Assembly: GCA_031550925.1 (NCBI GenBank)
Contig: JAVBOE010000051.1
Coordinates: 1 to 29,970 of the forward strand
Reading direction: 5' to 3'
DNA length: 29,970 nt
Origin: JAIRNF01 sp031550925
GTDB lineage: Bacteria > Bacteroidota > Bacteroidia > Bacteroidales > UBA932
The notes under the pieces are model-generated. The model saw nothing but the letters and a program-made list of their open reading frames with translations. It made no database searches and was not told the DNA's origin. The position numbers were made by a program, and so were the translations under genes. Shown one piece after another: positions 1-7,108 of the stretch. Positions within the stretch are counted from its first letter, which is position 1; every line of letters starts with the position of its first letter.

Positions 1-253
1 GGATGGAACCATCAATAAAATATCGGTTATTTCGCACTCCGAAACACCAGGACTTGGCGATAAGATTGATGCCAGTAAAAGTGATTTCAGCAAACAGTTT
101 GAAGGAAAGAATCCGGAAGTATTTAAGCTGATGGTAAAGAAAGACGGTGGAGACGTTGATGCTATCACCGCTTCGACTATAACATCTCGCGCATTCTGCG
201 ATGCGATGGTACGCGCATACAATGCCTACGTAAACCTGAATAAAACGAACTAA
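1..253 (+). CDS. rnfG: RnfG, electron transport complex subunit G (C-terminal part)
   Basis: Only the last 83 codons are present; the gene enters from the left edge and is open from base 2 to the TAA at 251-253. RnfG is a membrane-anchored periplasmic flavoprotein subunit of the Rnf complex, which couples reduced ferredoxin oxidation to NAD+ reduction and ion pumping. The fragment shows the family motif SETPGLG and, further on, DAITASTITS. The latter matches the flavinylation motif in which FMN is joined by a phosphoester bond to a Thr (usual form SGATxTS). It lies 3 bp upstream of rnfE, and the order G-E-A matches the usual rnfBCDGEA order, so rnfB, C and D are expected just outside the window. 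NqrC is the close alternative; the neighbours and the motif fit Rnf better. Confidence 0.9.
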   Translation, partial: DGTINKISVISHSETPGLGDKIDASKSDFSKQFEGKNPEVFKLMVKKDGGDVDAITASTITSRAFCDAMVRAYNAYVNLNKTN

Positions 254-256
254 GAT

Positions 257-847
257 ATGAGTAAGCTTGGCATTTTAACCAAAGGTATTTTCAAAGAAAA
301 TCCAACTTTTGTGCTAATACTGGGAATGTGTCCCACGTTAGCAACAACCACTTCTGCAATCAACGGAATGGGTATGGGTGCTGCTACTATGTTTGTACTT
401 ATACTTTCTAACCTGTTCATTTCGTTAGTAACAGGTATTATTCCTGATAAAGTTCGTATCCCTGCATACATTGTAGTTATTGCAGCATTTGTTACAATGG
501 TCGATTTATCTATGGCTGCATACGTACCGGATTTGCATAAAAGCCTAGGCGTATTTATTCCGCTTATTGTTGTAAACTGTATTGTATTGGGAAGAGCCGA
601 AGCATTTGCAGCCAAAAATAAACCAATTGATTCGATGCTTGACGGTATCGGTATCGGACTAGGTTTTACACTTTCATTGACAGTACTAGGTGCTATACGC
701 GAGCTGTTAGGTAGTAACTCTATCTTCGGATTTAAGCTGCTTGAAGGAGATGGAATGCTAATATTTGTGCTTGCTCCAGGTGCCTTTCTTGCATTGGGAT
801 ATTTGATGGTGCTTTTCAATAAGCTTAAAAAGAGAACGAACAGCTAG
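257..847 (+). CDS. rnfE: RnfE, electron transport complex membrane subunit E
   Basis: 196-residue integral membrane protein of the Rnf complex, of typical family length. It has about six hydrophobic segments and the family signatures NPTFVLILGMCPTLA near the N terminus and GVFIPLIVVNCIVLGRAEA near residue 105. Subunits E and A form an inverted-topology pair in the membrane, and the conserved Cys in each half (GMCP and VNC) sits where the pair holds an intramembrane iron-sulfur centre in Rnf/Nqr structures. ATG at 257 follows the rnfG stop by 3 bp, indicating co-transcription. NqrD is a close homologue; operon position argues for Rnf. Confidence 0.93.
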   Translation: MSKLGILTKGIFKENPTFVLILGMCPTLATTTSAINGMGMGAATMFVLILSNLFISLVTGIIPDKVRIPAYIVVIAAFVTMVDLSMAAYVPDLHKSLGVFIPLIVVNCIVLGRAEAFAAKNKPIDSMLDGIGIGLGFTLSLTVLGAIRELLGSNSIFGFKLLEGDGMLIFVLAPGAFLALGYLMVLFNKLKKRTNS

Positions 848-893
848 TATTTGAGAACAAAGACTTAAAGAACAAAGATTAAAATTTACCATT

Positions 894-1472
894 ATGGAAT
901 ATATTCTTCTCATAGTAGGAGCCATTTTCGTTAACAACATTCTCCTCTCTCAGTTTTTAGGGATATGTCCCTTCTTAGGTGTATCAAGCAAAGTTGATAC
1001 ATCGTTGGGTATGTCGGGTGCAGTTATGTTCGTTATTACTATTGCAACGATGATTACTTATCTTCTGAACTACTACTTACTCGTGCCATTGAACATACAG
1101 TTTATGCAAACCATCAGCTTTATTCTGGTGATTGCCGCATTGGTACAGATGGTAGAAATTATACTTAAGAAGATCAGTCCTGCGCTATATCAAGCATTAG
1201 GAATTTTTCTTCCGCTTATTACAACCAACTGTGCAGTACTTGGTGTTGCTTTGCTTACCATTCAGAAAAACTACTCCTTCTTAGGAAGCATTACTTATGC
1301 AGTAGGTATATCGCTGGGTTTCGGGTTGGCAATGGTTGTGTTTGCAGGTATCCGCGAGCAGCTGGAGCTTGGTAAAGTTCCTGCCGCATTCAAAGGCGTT
1401 CCTATTGCGCTTGTTACAGCAGGCATACTGGCAATGGCTTTTATGGGATTTGCCGGTGTAGTAAAAATGTAA
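894..1472 (+). CDS. rnfA: RnfA, electron transport complex membrane subunit A
   Basis: 192-residue polytopic membrane protein, paralogous to RnfE. Signatures are NNILLSQFLGICPFLGVS near residue 14 and LGIFLPLITTNCAVLGVAL near residue 103, each with the conserved Cys expected to contribute to the intramembrane Fe-S cluster shared with RnfE. Length is normal. It starts 46 bp after rnfE; that spacer holds two short near-identical AACAAAGA-type repeats but no terminator, so it is read as the last gene of the rnf operon. The next gene begins 8 bp after its stop, so transcription probably continues downstream. Confidence 0.93.
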   Translation: MEYILLIVGAIFVNNILLSQFLGICPFLGVSSKVDTSLGMSGAVMFVITIATMITYLLNYYLLVPLNIQFMQTISFILVIAALVQMVEIILKKISPALYQALGIFLPLITTNCAVLGVALLTIQKNYSFLGSITYAVGISLGFGLAMVVFAGIREQLELGKVPAAFKGVPIALVTAGILAMAFMGFAGVVKM

Positions 1473-1480
1473 TCTCCCGA

Positions 1481-2278
1481 ATGAAGAAAAATCCGAACGA
1501 AAGCATACTCCGCCTGAAACCATTCTTAGACAAGATGGAGGAGAAGTACAACCAGATCGGATTTATAGAAAATGACCCTATTTCTATACCGCATCGTTTC
1601 AGTAAAAAGCAAGATATTGAGATAGCAGCATTCTTTGCTGCTATTCTTGCATGGGGACAGCGCAAAACCATTATCAGCAAATGCCGACAGTTAATGGAGA
1701 TGATGGACGATTCTCCTCACGATTTCATCATAAATCATACGGCAAGCGATATCCGGCATATGGATGTATTTAAGCATCGTACATTCAATGCAGAAGATTT
1801 ACAGTATTTCCTCAGGTTTCTAAAGTTCTACTATCAACACCACGATTCATTAGAAAGCGCATTTGCTTCCTCCAATTTTAACGGAGATATGGAAAACGCG
1901 CTAACTCATTTCAACAGTTACTTCTTTTCTTTATCCGATTACCCTCAACGAACACAGAAACACATTGCAACACCTGCACGTAAGTCGGCATGTAAACGAC
2001 TGAATATGTTTCTACGCTGGATGGTTCGTAAAGATGATAATCGCGTTGATTTTGGGCTATGGGAAACCATACAACCCTCTCAGCTTATCTGCCCTATTGA
2101 TGTTCATGTAAATCGTGTTGCTAATGAGCTAGGCATCATTTGCTGCAAAAACGCCGATTGGCTAACCGCCGTTGAGCTGACCAATAAGCTGAAAGCTTTA
2201 GATAGCAATGATCCTGTAAAATATGACTTTGCTTTGTTTGGTATAGGCGTTGAACAAAACTCGGAGAGACCGGAATAG
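1481..2278 (+). CDS. TIGR02757 family protein (DUF2400)
   Basis: 265-residue soluble protein of a family common in Bacteroidota and of unknown function. Recognisable parts are the early IEIAAFFAAILAWGQRKTII segment, the CPIDVHVNRVANELGI block near residue 204 and the C-terminal NDPVKYDFALFGIGV. The family shows remote likeness to helix-hairpin-helix DNA glycosylases, so a DNA-repair role has been suggested, but nothing here proves it. ATG at 1481 lies 8 bp after rnfA. The last residues (EQNSERPE) run into the dispersed repeat zone at 2294 and look poorly conserved, so the end may have been altered by repeat insertion. Confidence 0.82.
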   Translation: MKKNPNESILRLKPFLDKMEEKYNQIGFIENDPISIPHRFSKKQDIEIAAFFAAILAWGQRKTIISKCRQLMEMMDDSPHDFIINHTASDIRHMDVFKHRTFNAEDLQYFLRFLKFYYQHHDSLESAFASSNFNGDMENALTHFNSYFFSLSDYPQRTQKHIATPARKSACKRLNMFLRWMVRKDDNRVDFGLWETIQPSQLICPIDVHVNRVANELGIICCKNADWLTAVELTNKLKALDSNDPVKYDFALFGIGVEQNSERPE

Positions 2279-2293
2279 GAAAGATAAACTTAA

Positions 2294-2320
2294 GTCATTT
2301 CTCGCTTCGCTCGAAATGAC
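2294..2320. repeat. Short dispersed palindrome (REP-like)
   Basis: Bases GTCATTTC and GAAATGAC form 8-bp inverted arms around a TCGCTTCGCTC loop. The same terminal sequence (TTCGTTCGAAATGAC or a close variant) recurs at about 2740-2756, 9521-9536 and 10487-10501, always between genes. It therefore belongs to one dispersed repeat family rather than being a gene-specific terminator. Confidence 0.7.
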
Positions 2321-2478
2321 TACACTCTTTTATAGACAGCATCAATCTCATATAGCTTTTATCAATAGCTTTTATAACAGCATATTAGCGTTACTTCAGA
2401 AAGAGTTACGTATTTTTGGAGAACAAAAAGGGCTCATAAACGTTAACTTATAAACTAACTACTAAATACATTTTAATT

Positions 2479-2664
2479 ATGGCATCAGATAACGACACTA
2501 TTTGCAACTGCATGGGAGTAACCCGTGGAGAAATTATAAAAGCAATAAAAGAAAAAGGTCTTAAGACCGTAGAAGAAGTAAGCGACGCAACAGAAGCCGG
2601 AACAGGCTGCGGCGGTTGCCAACCCGATATTCAAGATATACTTAATGAGGTAAACGGAAAGTAA
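2479..2664 (+). CDS. Bfd-like [2Fe-2S]-binding protein
   Basis: 61-residue protein matching the BFD-like (bacterioferritin-associated ferredoxin-like) [2Fe-2S] domain over its whole length. The four ligands are C9 and C11 (CNC) and C44 and C47 (CGGC), the C-x-C ... C-x-x-C spacing of this fold. The same domain occurs as a module in NirB, NifU and molybdenum-enzyme partners. Stand-alone versions are small electron carriers or mediators of iron release. The ATG at 2479 is the only sensible start. A hairpin follows 7 bp after the stop. The physiological partner cannot be told from the context; the Rnf operon lies 1 kb upstream on the same strand. Confidence 0.88.
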   Translation: MASDNDTICNCMGVTRGEIIKAIKEKGLKTVEEVSDATEAGTGCGGCQPDIQDILNEVNGK

Positions 2665-2671
2665 AAAGTAG

Positions 2672-2694
2672 GGGCGAACAAATTTTGTTCGCCC
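2672..2694 (+). terminator. Hairpin terminator after the Bfd-like gene
   Basis: Perfect 11-bp arms GGGCGAACAAA / TTTGTTCGCCC with one unpaired base, starting 7 bp after the Bfd-like stop and followed by a loosely T-rich stretch. The GGGCGAACA core resembles a hairpin dispersed in Bacteroidota genomes, so it may be a repeat recruited as a terminator. Confidence 0.65.
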
Positions 2695-2725
2695 TTGCTC
2701 TTTCTATACGTGTATGTGTTACTTT

Positions 2726-2759
2726 TCAGGAGATGCCTCACTTCGTTCGACATGACGGA
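2726..2759. repeat. Dispersed repeat end (AGGAGAT...TTCGTTCGACATGAC)
   Basis: A degenerate copy of the repeat end also seen at 10471-10501 and 9508-9536: TCAGGAGAT, CTCACTTCGTTCGA, then a CATGAC end. It lies between convergent genes (Bfd-like protein and the DUF805-like gene). Confidence 0.6.
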
Positions 2760-2878
2760 ACTTTTAGCCTCCAAACATATCGTTATATATTCCACTCAAC
2801 CTACCACATAAATGTAATACCGCATAGGAAGCTTCTAACCACATCCATCCCATTAAGATAGCCGATACTAAAGCAAGC

Positions 2879-3844
2879 CTATCTATCGTTTTCTCCGACA
2901 TGCTGCTCTATAACTTTTGTAGGTAGCAAAAACAACGCATATACTCCCGCAACATATACAGTAATGCATAGCTGGTATACAAAATATAAAATTGTAATAT
3001 TCCAATGCTCGTTTATTCCCCATATAGCTAAAGCAGTAATAGCCACAAACCCACCAATAACACCCACTGCCCACCAGAAAGATCTTCCTGCATCTTTTAA
3101 CCGATTAACAACATACTGCACAAAAAGGATAAACAAAATAAGGTGGGGAATGCCCACAATGAGATATAATGTCCAAGGGTTATAAGCAAAATAAGATAGT
3201 ACTATTTCGCCAAATACAATGTATGCAAGAATTATTAATATGGCTATACCTATAGATACTACTATTAAGTTACCTAAGTATAGAGCATATTTTGTTGCAT
3301 CAAAATGATTGGAAATGCTTTGAGTATTTTCTTTACAGGAAAAAATAAGTATAATAAAAACTATAAGCCCAACAAGCATTAAGCTTAGCATAATAGGGCT
3401 TAGGGTTGATGCCAAAGACTCCCATATCTCCGCACTATATCCCGAAGAATCTGTTTCAAATAAAGTGTACATTCCTATTTTTTGCTCTGCAAAAAATGAT
3501 GCAAAAAATACGAATCCCACAATTCCCGCCAGTACTGTCACAAATACATTGGAGGTAAGACTTCTCATACGCTTCACCAATAGCACAAACGATGAATATG
3601 AGAGAATAAAATAAAAGGGTACAAGAGTAGGTATAAAATTATAAAGTATATCTCTTAAGTGATAGAGACGCATAACCTGTACCACATCCATAGAGCCCCC
3701 ATCAATAGAAAAAAGAAGTTGTCCGGTGTACATGGTCAGTGACGAACCAAGCGATAAAAACAAAACGCTAAGTCCGGCTCTAAACTCACGTGAAGTAACA
3801 CTACCTTTCCAACCAAACAGTATGTTTAAAATTGTCTTATCCAT
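2879..3844 (-). CDS. DUF805-like integral membrane protein with two repeats
   Basis: 321-residue polytopic membrane protein of unknown function. The N terminus has ILFGWKGSVTSREFRAG, close to the F.GR.sR.eFW opening of DUF805 proteins. Near residues 88-95 is LLVKRMRSL, and near residues 266-275 is NRLKDAGRSFWWAV, both resembling the DUF805 hallmark RLHDxGrSgWW. This suggests a duplicated DUF805 unit, about twice the usual length of roughly 120 residues. It is the last gene of the minus-strand helicase operon, 25 bp after the preceding gene. The stop at 2879 is followed by no clear hairpin. Family assignment rests on motif likeness only. Confidence 0.65.
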   Translation of the reverse strand: MDKTILNILFGWKGSVTSREFRAGLSVLFLSLGSSLTMYTGQLLFSIDGGSMDVVQVMRLYHLRDILYNFIPTLVPFYFILSYSSFVLLVKRMRSLTSNVFVTVLAGIVGFVFFASFFAEQKIGMYTLFETDSSGYSAEIWESLASTLSPIMLSLMLVGLIVFIILIFSCKENTQSISNHFDATKYALYLGNLIVVSIGIAILIILAYIVFGEIVLSYFAYNPWTLYLIVGIPHLILFILFVQYVVNRLKDAGRSFWWAVGVIGGFVAITALAIWGINEHWNITILYFVYQLCITVYVAGVYALFLLPTKVIEQHVGENDR

Positions 3845-3869
3845 AACATTGTCAAAGTATAAATTTAGG

Positions 3870-4382
3870 CTATCGTTTATAGGTAATAAAAGGATATGTC
3901 CCTATTCTTCTTTTAAGCTGTGTTGTTGTTTTACGAAAAGTAATTTCTTTAGTAAGAATTGCCACAATTTCTTCTATAGCACCTCCATTGTTGACCGATC
4001 TAAAAGAGTACAATGGTTTGGAGTGAAAGTTAAACAGCTCCAGCTCACAAAGCTGTTTTCTATTCAGATACATTATATCAATGCTAGAATATCGAATAAC
4101 AACTTCTTTACCTTTTTTCTTCTGCACCCTTATCTTTTCATCATCAAAGATTACTACTACATGATATGATGTAAACGGAATCATCAGTAATAAGGGAGCA
4201 ATAAGCACCACCCCGCCAAGCAAACCTACAACAGTATAATCCATTGAGTTAATAAAGTTAACTATAGCATGAGTACCAAATGTGGCATAAAGTACAAACG
4301 CCAGCAACAATACAAAATATGCTAAGGCTAGCATTTTCAGCTTGCGGCTATCTGTTTGCTTAAATTCGATACGCTTTTCCAT
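3870..4382 (-). CDS. Two-TM membrane protein with a PH-like cytoplasmic domain (hypothetical)
   Basis: 170-residue protein I cannot assign to a named family. Two hydrophobic segments (about residues 16-35 and 50-70) are followed by a soluble, beta-rich, basic region (YHVVVIFDDEKIRVQKKKGKEVVIRYSSIDIMYL). That layout resembles bacterial PH-domain membrane proteins. It lies 16 bp after the helicase stop and 25 bp before the DUF805-like gene, all on the minus strand, so the three are probably co-transcribed. The ATG at 4382 is the first in frame. Function is unknown. Confidence 0.6.
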   Translation of the reverse strand: MEKRIEFKQTDSRKLKMLALAYFVLLLAFVLYATFGTHAIVNFINSMDYTVVGLLGGVVLIAPLLLMIPFTSYHVVVIFDDEKIRVQKKKGKEVVIRYSSIDIMYLNRKQLCELELFNFHSKPLYSFRSVNNGGAIEEIVAILTKEITFRKTTTQLKRRIGTYPFITYKR

Positions 4383-4398
4383 GTTTTACAAAATTGGA

Positions 4399-6702
4399 TT
4401 ATCTGCAAATTCTAAGCTTAGCAAACTTAAGCAGTAAGGTTTTCTTGTCATGCTCTTTAAACATAACAACAGCCTTGCGTTCTCCACCATTGCCTTCTAT
4501 TGCTTCGACCTTGCCAAAGCCAAAGCGTTCGTGCTCAACATCCATACCTGCTTCAATTGCAGAAGGGTCATCGGGCTTGAAATCGGATGACGGTTGGTGC
4601 GGCTTAGCCAACGATGGTCTCCTTACAATTATTGTCCGCTCAGGCTTACGCATTATCGGTTGGTTAATGTTGCCGTTATCGTCATCATCATTCTCATCAT
4701 CGTCCACATCATCAACTTTTCTGCGGAAAACAGATGATTCTAAGTACTCTTCGTCAATCTCTTTTAGAAAACGGCTGGGTGGATTACTTACAATATTACC
4801 CCAACGGTAGCGGGTTTGCGAAAACGATAGCGTAACTTTTTTCTCCGCGCGTGTTAACGCAACGTAGAACAGGCGGCGTTCTTCCTCCAGCTCAACAGGC
4901 GACATTAACGCACCGCCTCCGGGAAAGAGGTTATCCTCCATACCAACTACATACACATAAGTAAACTCAAGCCCTTTAGCAGAATGTACCGTCATTAACG
5001 ATACCTTATTCCTGTCTTCCGGCTTTTCGTTATCAGCATCAGTAAGGAGTACCACATCTTGCAGGTATTCGGTTATGCTCACTATGGGATTTACTTCATC
5101 CTCCTCTCGCTGATAGGTATCTGTAAACTCTTTTATACTGTTAAGCAGCTCCTCCAGGTTCTCTAAACGACCAATGCCTTCGGGCGATTTATCTTCGCGC
5201 ATTACGCTGATTATACCGGAACGTTGCGCAACATTAAGCGCAAAATCATAAGCATCTGTGGTAAAAGCCTGAGTGGTAAACGAGGCTATCAGTTCCGCAA
5301 ACTCTTTCAGCTTCTTTTCTGCAGCAGGTTTTACGCCTGTTTGACTAAAATCTAACGTTGTTACAGCATCCCATAGGCTCATAGATGCGGCGGTAGCAGC
5401 ATACTGTAAATGCTCCATAGTAGTATTACCAATACCTCGCGCAGGATAGTTTATTACCCGCTTAAAAGCCTCGTCATCGTTATGGTTTATGCTAAGGCGC
5501 AGATATGCCATTATATCTTTTACCTCAGCACGCTGATAAAACGAAAGCCCTCCGTATATCTTATACGGAATATTCTTACGACGCAACGCGTCTTCCATTG
5601 CGCGCGATTGTGCATTGGTTCGATAAAGTATAGCAAAATCGTTGTAATCTGCCTGTTTGCTGTATATAGTCTCCGTAATGGAGCTGGCAACTAAAAACGC
5701 CTCTTCCTGATCAGTGTATGATTCTATAATAGCAATCTTATCCCCCACCTCATCATCGGAAAAGCAGTTCTTTTGCAGCTGCCGGCTATTATACCGAATC
5801 ACGCTGTTTGCCGCATTTACAATGGTTTGAGTAGATCGGTAGTTCTGCTCCAGCTTATACTCTTTATACTCGGGGTAGTCGTTACGGAAGTTGAGAATAT
5901 TCTCTATCCGCGCCCCACGAAACGCATAGATACTTTGTGCGTCATCGCCCACAACCGTTACGTTGTGGTGCGTTTCTGCCAGTTTCTTTACAATGAGATA
6001 CTGCGCGCGGTTGGTATCCTGATACTCATCAACTAAAATGTAACGAAACATCTTTTGGTACTTCTCCAGCACCTCAGGATGATCACGAAAAAGTATATTC
6101 GTATTGAGCAATAAATCGTCAAAATCCATAGCATCCGACAGCTTGCACTTTTGCTCGTACAGCATGTATATATCGGAAATACGGGGTTTGCGGGTAGCAG
6201 CATCTTCGGCAGTAAGCGTAGGATTATTCTGATAAACTTTAGCCTGTACCAGATGGTTTTTCGCCATAGAAATTCGCCCCAAAACATCGCCGACTTTATA
6301 CACGTTATCATCTAAGTTCAGTTCTTTAATGCAAGCCTTGATAACACTCTTAGAGTCGGTAGTATCGTATATCGTAAACGATGACTTATAGCCAATATGC
6401 TCAGCTTCGGTGCGCAAAATACGGGCAAAAATAGAGTGGAATGTACCCATCCACAAACGACGTGCAGAGCTGTCGCCAACAAGCGAGCCGATACGCTCTT
6501 TCATCTCGCGCGCCGCTTTATTAGTAAATGTCAGCGCCAACACCGAACGGGGCTCTACACCCTGACTTAGCAGATAAGCAATACGGTAGGTAAGCACCCG
6601 CGTTTTGCCCGAACCCGCTCCGGCTATAATAAGCGATGGCCCGTTAAAATCGACCACCGCATTGTATTGTATTCGGTTAAGCTCTTTAGAAAAATCGACC
6701 AT
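4399..6702 (-). CDS. pcrA: UvrD/PcrA-type superfamily 1A DNA helicase
   Basis: 767-residue 3'-5' DNA helicase acting in nucleotide excision repair and clearing of replication blocks. Superfamily 1A motifs are present in order: the Q-motif LNRIQYNAV (residues 8-16), Walker A GAGSGKT (28-34), ALTFTNKAAREMKER, the DExx box VDEYQDTN, GDDAQSIYAFRGA, QNYRST, MTVHSAKGLEF and RRLFYVALTRAEK. After a strongly acidic linker (VDDVDDDENDDDD) the C terminus ends in the Tudor-like RNA-polymerase-binding module of PcrA/UvrD (GMDVEHERFGFGKVEAIEG). Length is normal. It heads a three-gene minus-strand operon; a TAnnTTTG box lies about 65 bp upstream. The PcrA and UvrD names are interchangeable here. Confidence 0.94.
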   Translation of the reverse strand: MVDFSKELNRIQYNAVVDFNGPSLIIAGAGSGKTRVLTYRIAYLLSQGVEPRSVLALTFTNKAAREMKERIGSLVGDSSARRLWMGTFHSIFARILRTEAEHIGYKSSFTIYDTTDSKSVIKACIKELNLDDNVYKVGDVLGRISMAKNHLVQAKVYQNNPTLTAEDAATRKPRISDIYMLYEQKCKLSDAMDFDDLLLNTNILFRDHPEVLEKYQKMFRYILVDEYQDTNRAQYLIVKKLAETHHNVTVVGDDAQSIYAFRGARIENILNFRNDYPEYKEYKLEQNYRSTQTIVNAANSVIRYNSRQLQKNCFSDDEVGDKIAIIESYTDQEEAFLVASSITETIYSKQADYNDFAILYRTNAQSRAMEDALRRKNIPYKIYGGLSFYQRAEVKDIMAYLRLSINHNDDEAFKRVINYPARGIGNTTMEHLQYAATAASMSLWDAVTTLDFSQTGVKPAAEKKLKEFAELIASFTTQAFTTDAYDFALNVAQRSGIISVMREDKSPEGIGRLENLEELLNSIKEFTDTYQREEDEVNPIVSITEYLQDVVLLTDADNEKPEDRNKVSLMTVHSAKGLEFTYVYVVGMEDNLFPGGGALMSPVELEEERRLFYVALTRAEKKVTLSFSQTRYRWGNIVSNPPSRFLKEIDEEYLESSVFRRKVDDVDDDENDDDDNGNINQPIMRKPERTIIVRRPSLAKPHQPSSDFKPDDPSAIEAGMDVEHERFGFGKVEAIEGNGGERKAVVMFKEHDKKTLLLKFAKLRICR

Positions 6703-6765
6703 TATTTATAGAGACAAAAGACAAATAGACATTAGACTAAAAGACTAGAAAAAAATTTTGAAAAA

Positions 6766-6773
6766 CAAAGATA
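6766..6773 (-). promoter_or_regulatory. Probable -7 box (TAnnTTTG) for the pcrA operon
   Basis: On the minus strand the bases read TATCTTTG, an exact match to the Bacteroidota -7 consensus TAnnTTTG, 64 bp upstream of the pcrA start. The matching -33 region is only weakly like TTTG, so the call is moderate. Confidence 0.45.
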
Positions 6774-6999
6774 GGAAGGTTAAGCGTTAATCGAAAAGCG
6801 TTAACCGAAAAAGACAGAATAATATGATAAGTTGCTAGCTGCTAGCCAAAAGTAATGAACAGAAAAAAATTTTTGCATGTTACCCCTAAATCCCTTTGTT
6901 AAGCAGCATTTGCAATGCCGCTTGTATTATTTTAAAAATAGTAAAAATAATGGATAATATAAAAAACTCACTGCATAGGGTTACTTTTGTCAAATTATT

Positions 7000-7007
7000 T
7001 ATCTTTG
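7000..7007 (+). promoter_or_regulatory. Probable -7 box (TAnnTTTG) for hisS
   Basis: TATCTTTG exactly matches the Bacteroidota -7 consensus and lies about 100 bp before the hisS ATG. This gives a leader of roughly 95 nt that includes the 21-bp tandem duplication. The -33 element is not clear. Confidence 0.5.
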
Positions 7008-7039
7008 TCTTACCTAAAGAGATTTACCAAATCCTCTAA

Positions 7040-7081
7040 CCTCATAACAGGTAATAGGAACCTCATAACAGGTAATAGGAA
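7040..7081 (+). repeat. Perfect 21-bp tandem duplication in the hisS leader
   Basis: Two exact adjacent copies of a 21-base unit beginning CCTCATAACAGG and ending TAATAGGAA, at 7040-7060 and 7061-7081. They end 27 bp before the hisS start codon and lie downstream of the likely promoter, so they would be in the mRNA leader. Confidence 0.9.
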
Positions 7082-7108
7082 AACCAAATAAACACTCTGC
7101 AACAATAA

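Larger units (their letters stand above)
6703..7108. other. 406-bp divergent intergenic region (pcrA / hisS)
   Basis: Holds the probable promoters of both flanking operons. It has short AGAC-A/T-rich near-repeats just upstream of pcrA (6712-6750), a duplicated AAGCGTTAA motif (6781-6806), the small palindrome GCTAGCTGCTAGC (6833-6845) and a CCCCTAAATCCC fragment (6883-6894). The last resembles the arms of the large inverted repeat at 20530-20597. No open reading frame or RNA gene is evident. Confidence 0.6.

Noticed and set aside
250..819. A long (189-residue) minus-strand frame opposite rnfE.
   Set aside because: It is Ser/Pro/Ile-rich with no motif and mirrors the codon pattern of the membrane-protein gene on the other strand, which is clearly RnfE.
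2250..2453. A 67-residue plus-strand frame overlapping the end of the TIGR02757 gene.
   Set aside because: It begins at a TTG inside the preceding gene, runs straight through the palindromic repeat at 2294-2320 and resembles no protein family.
3726..4169. A 147-residue plus-strand frame over two minus-strand genes.
   Set aside because: It spans the 3844-3870 gene boundary, shows no family likeness and is antisense to two better-supported membrane proteins.
7040..7081. The start of a CRISPR array.
   Set aside because: There are only two units with no spacer between them.
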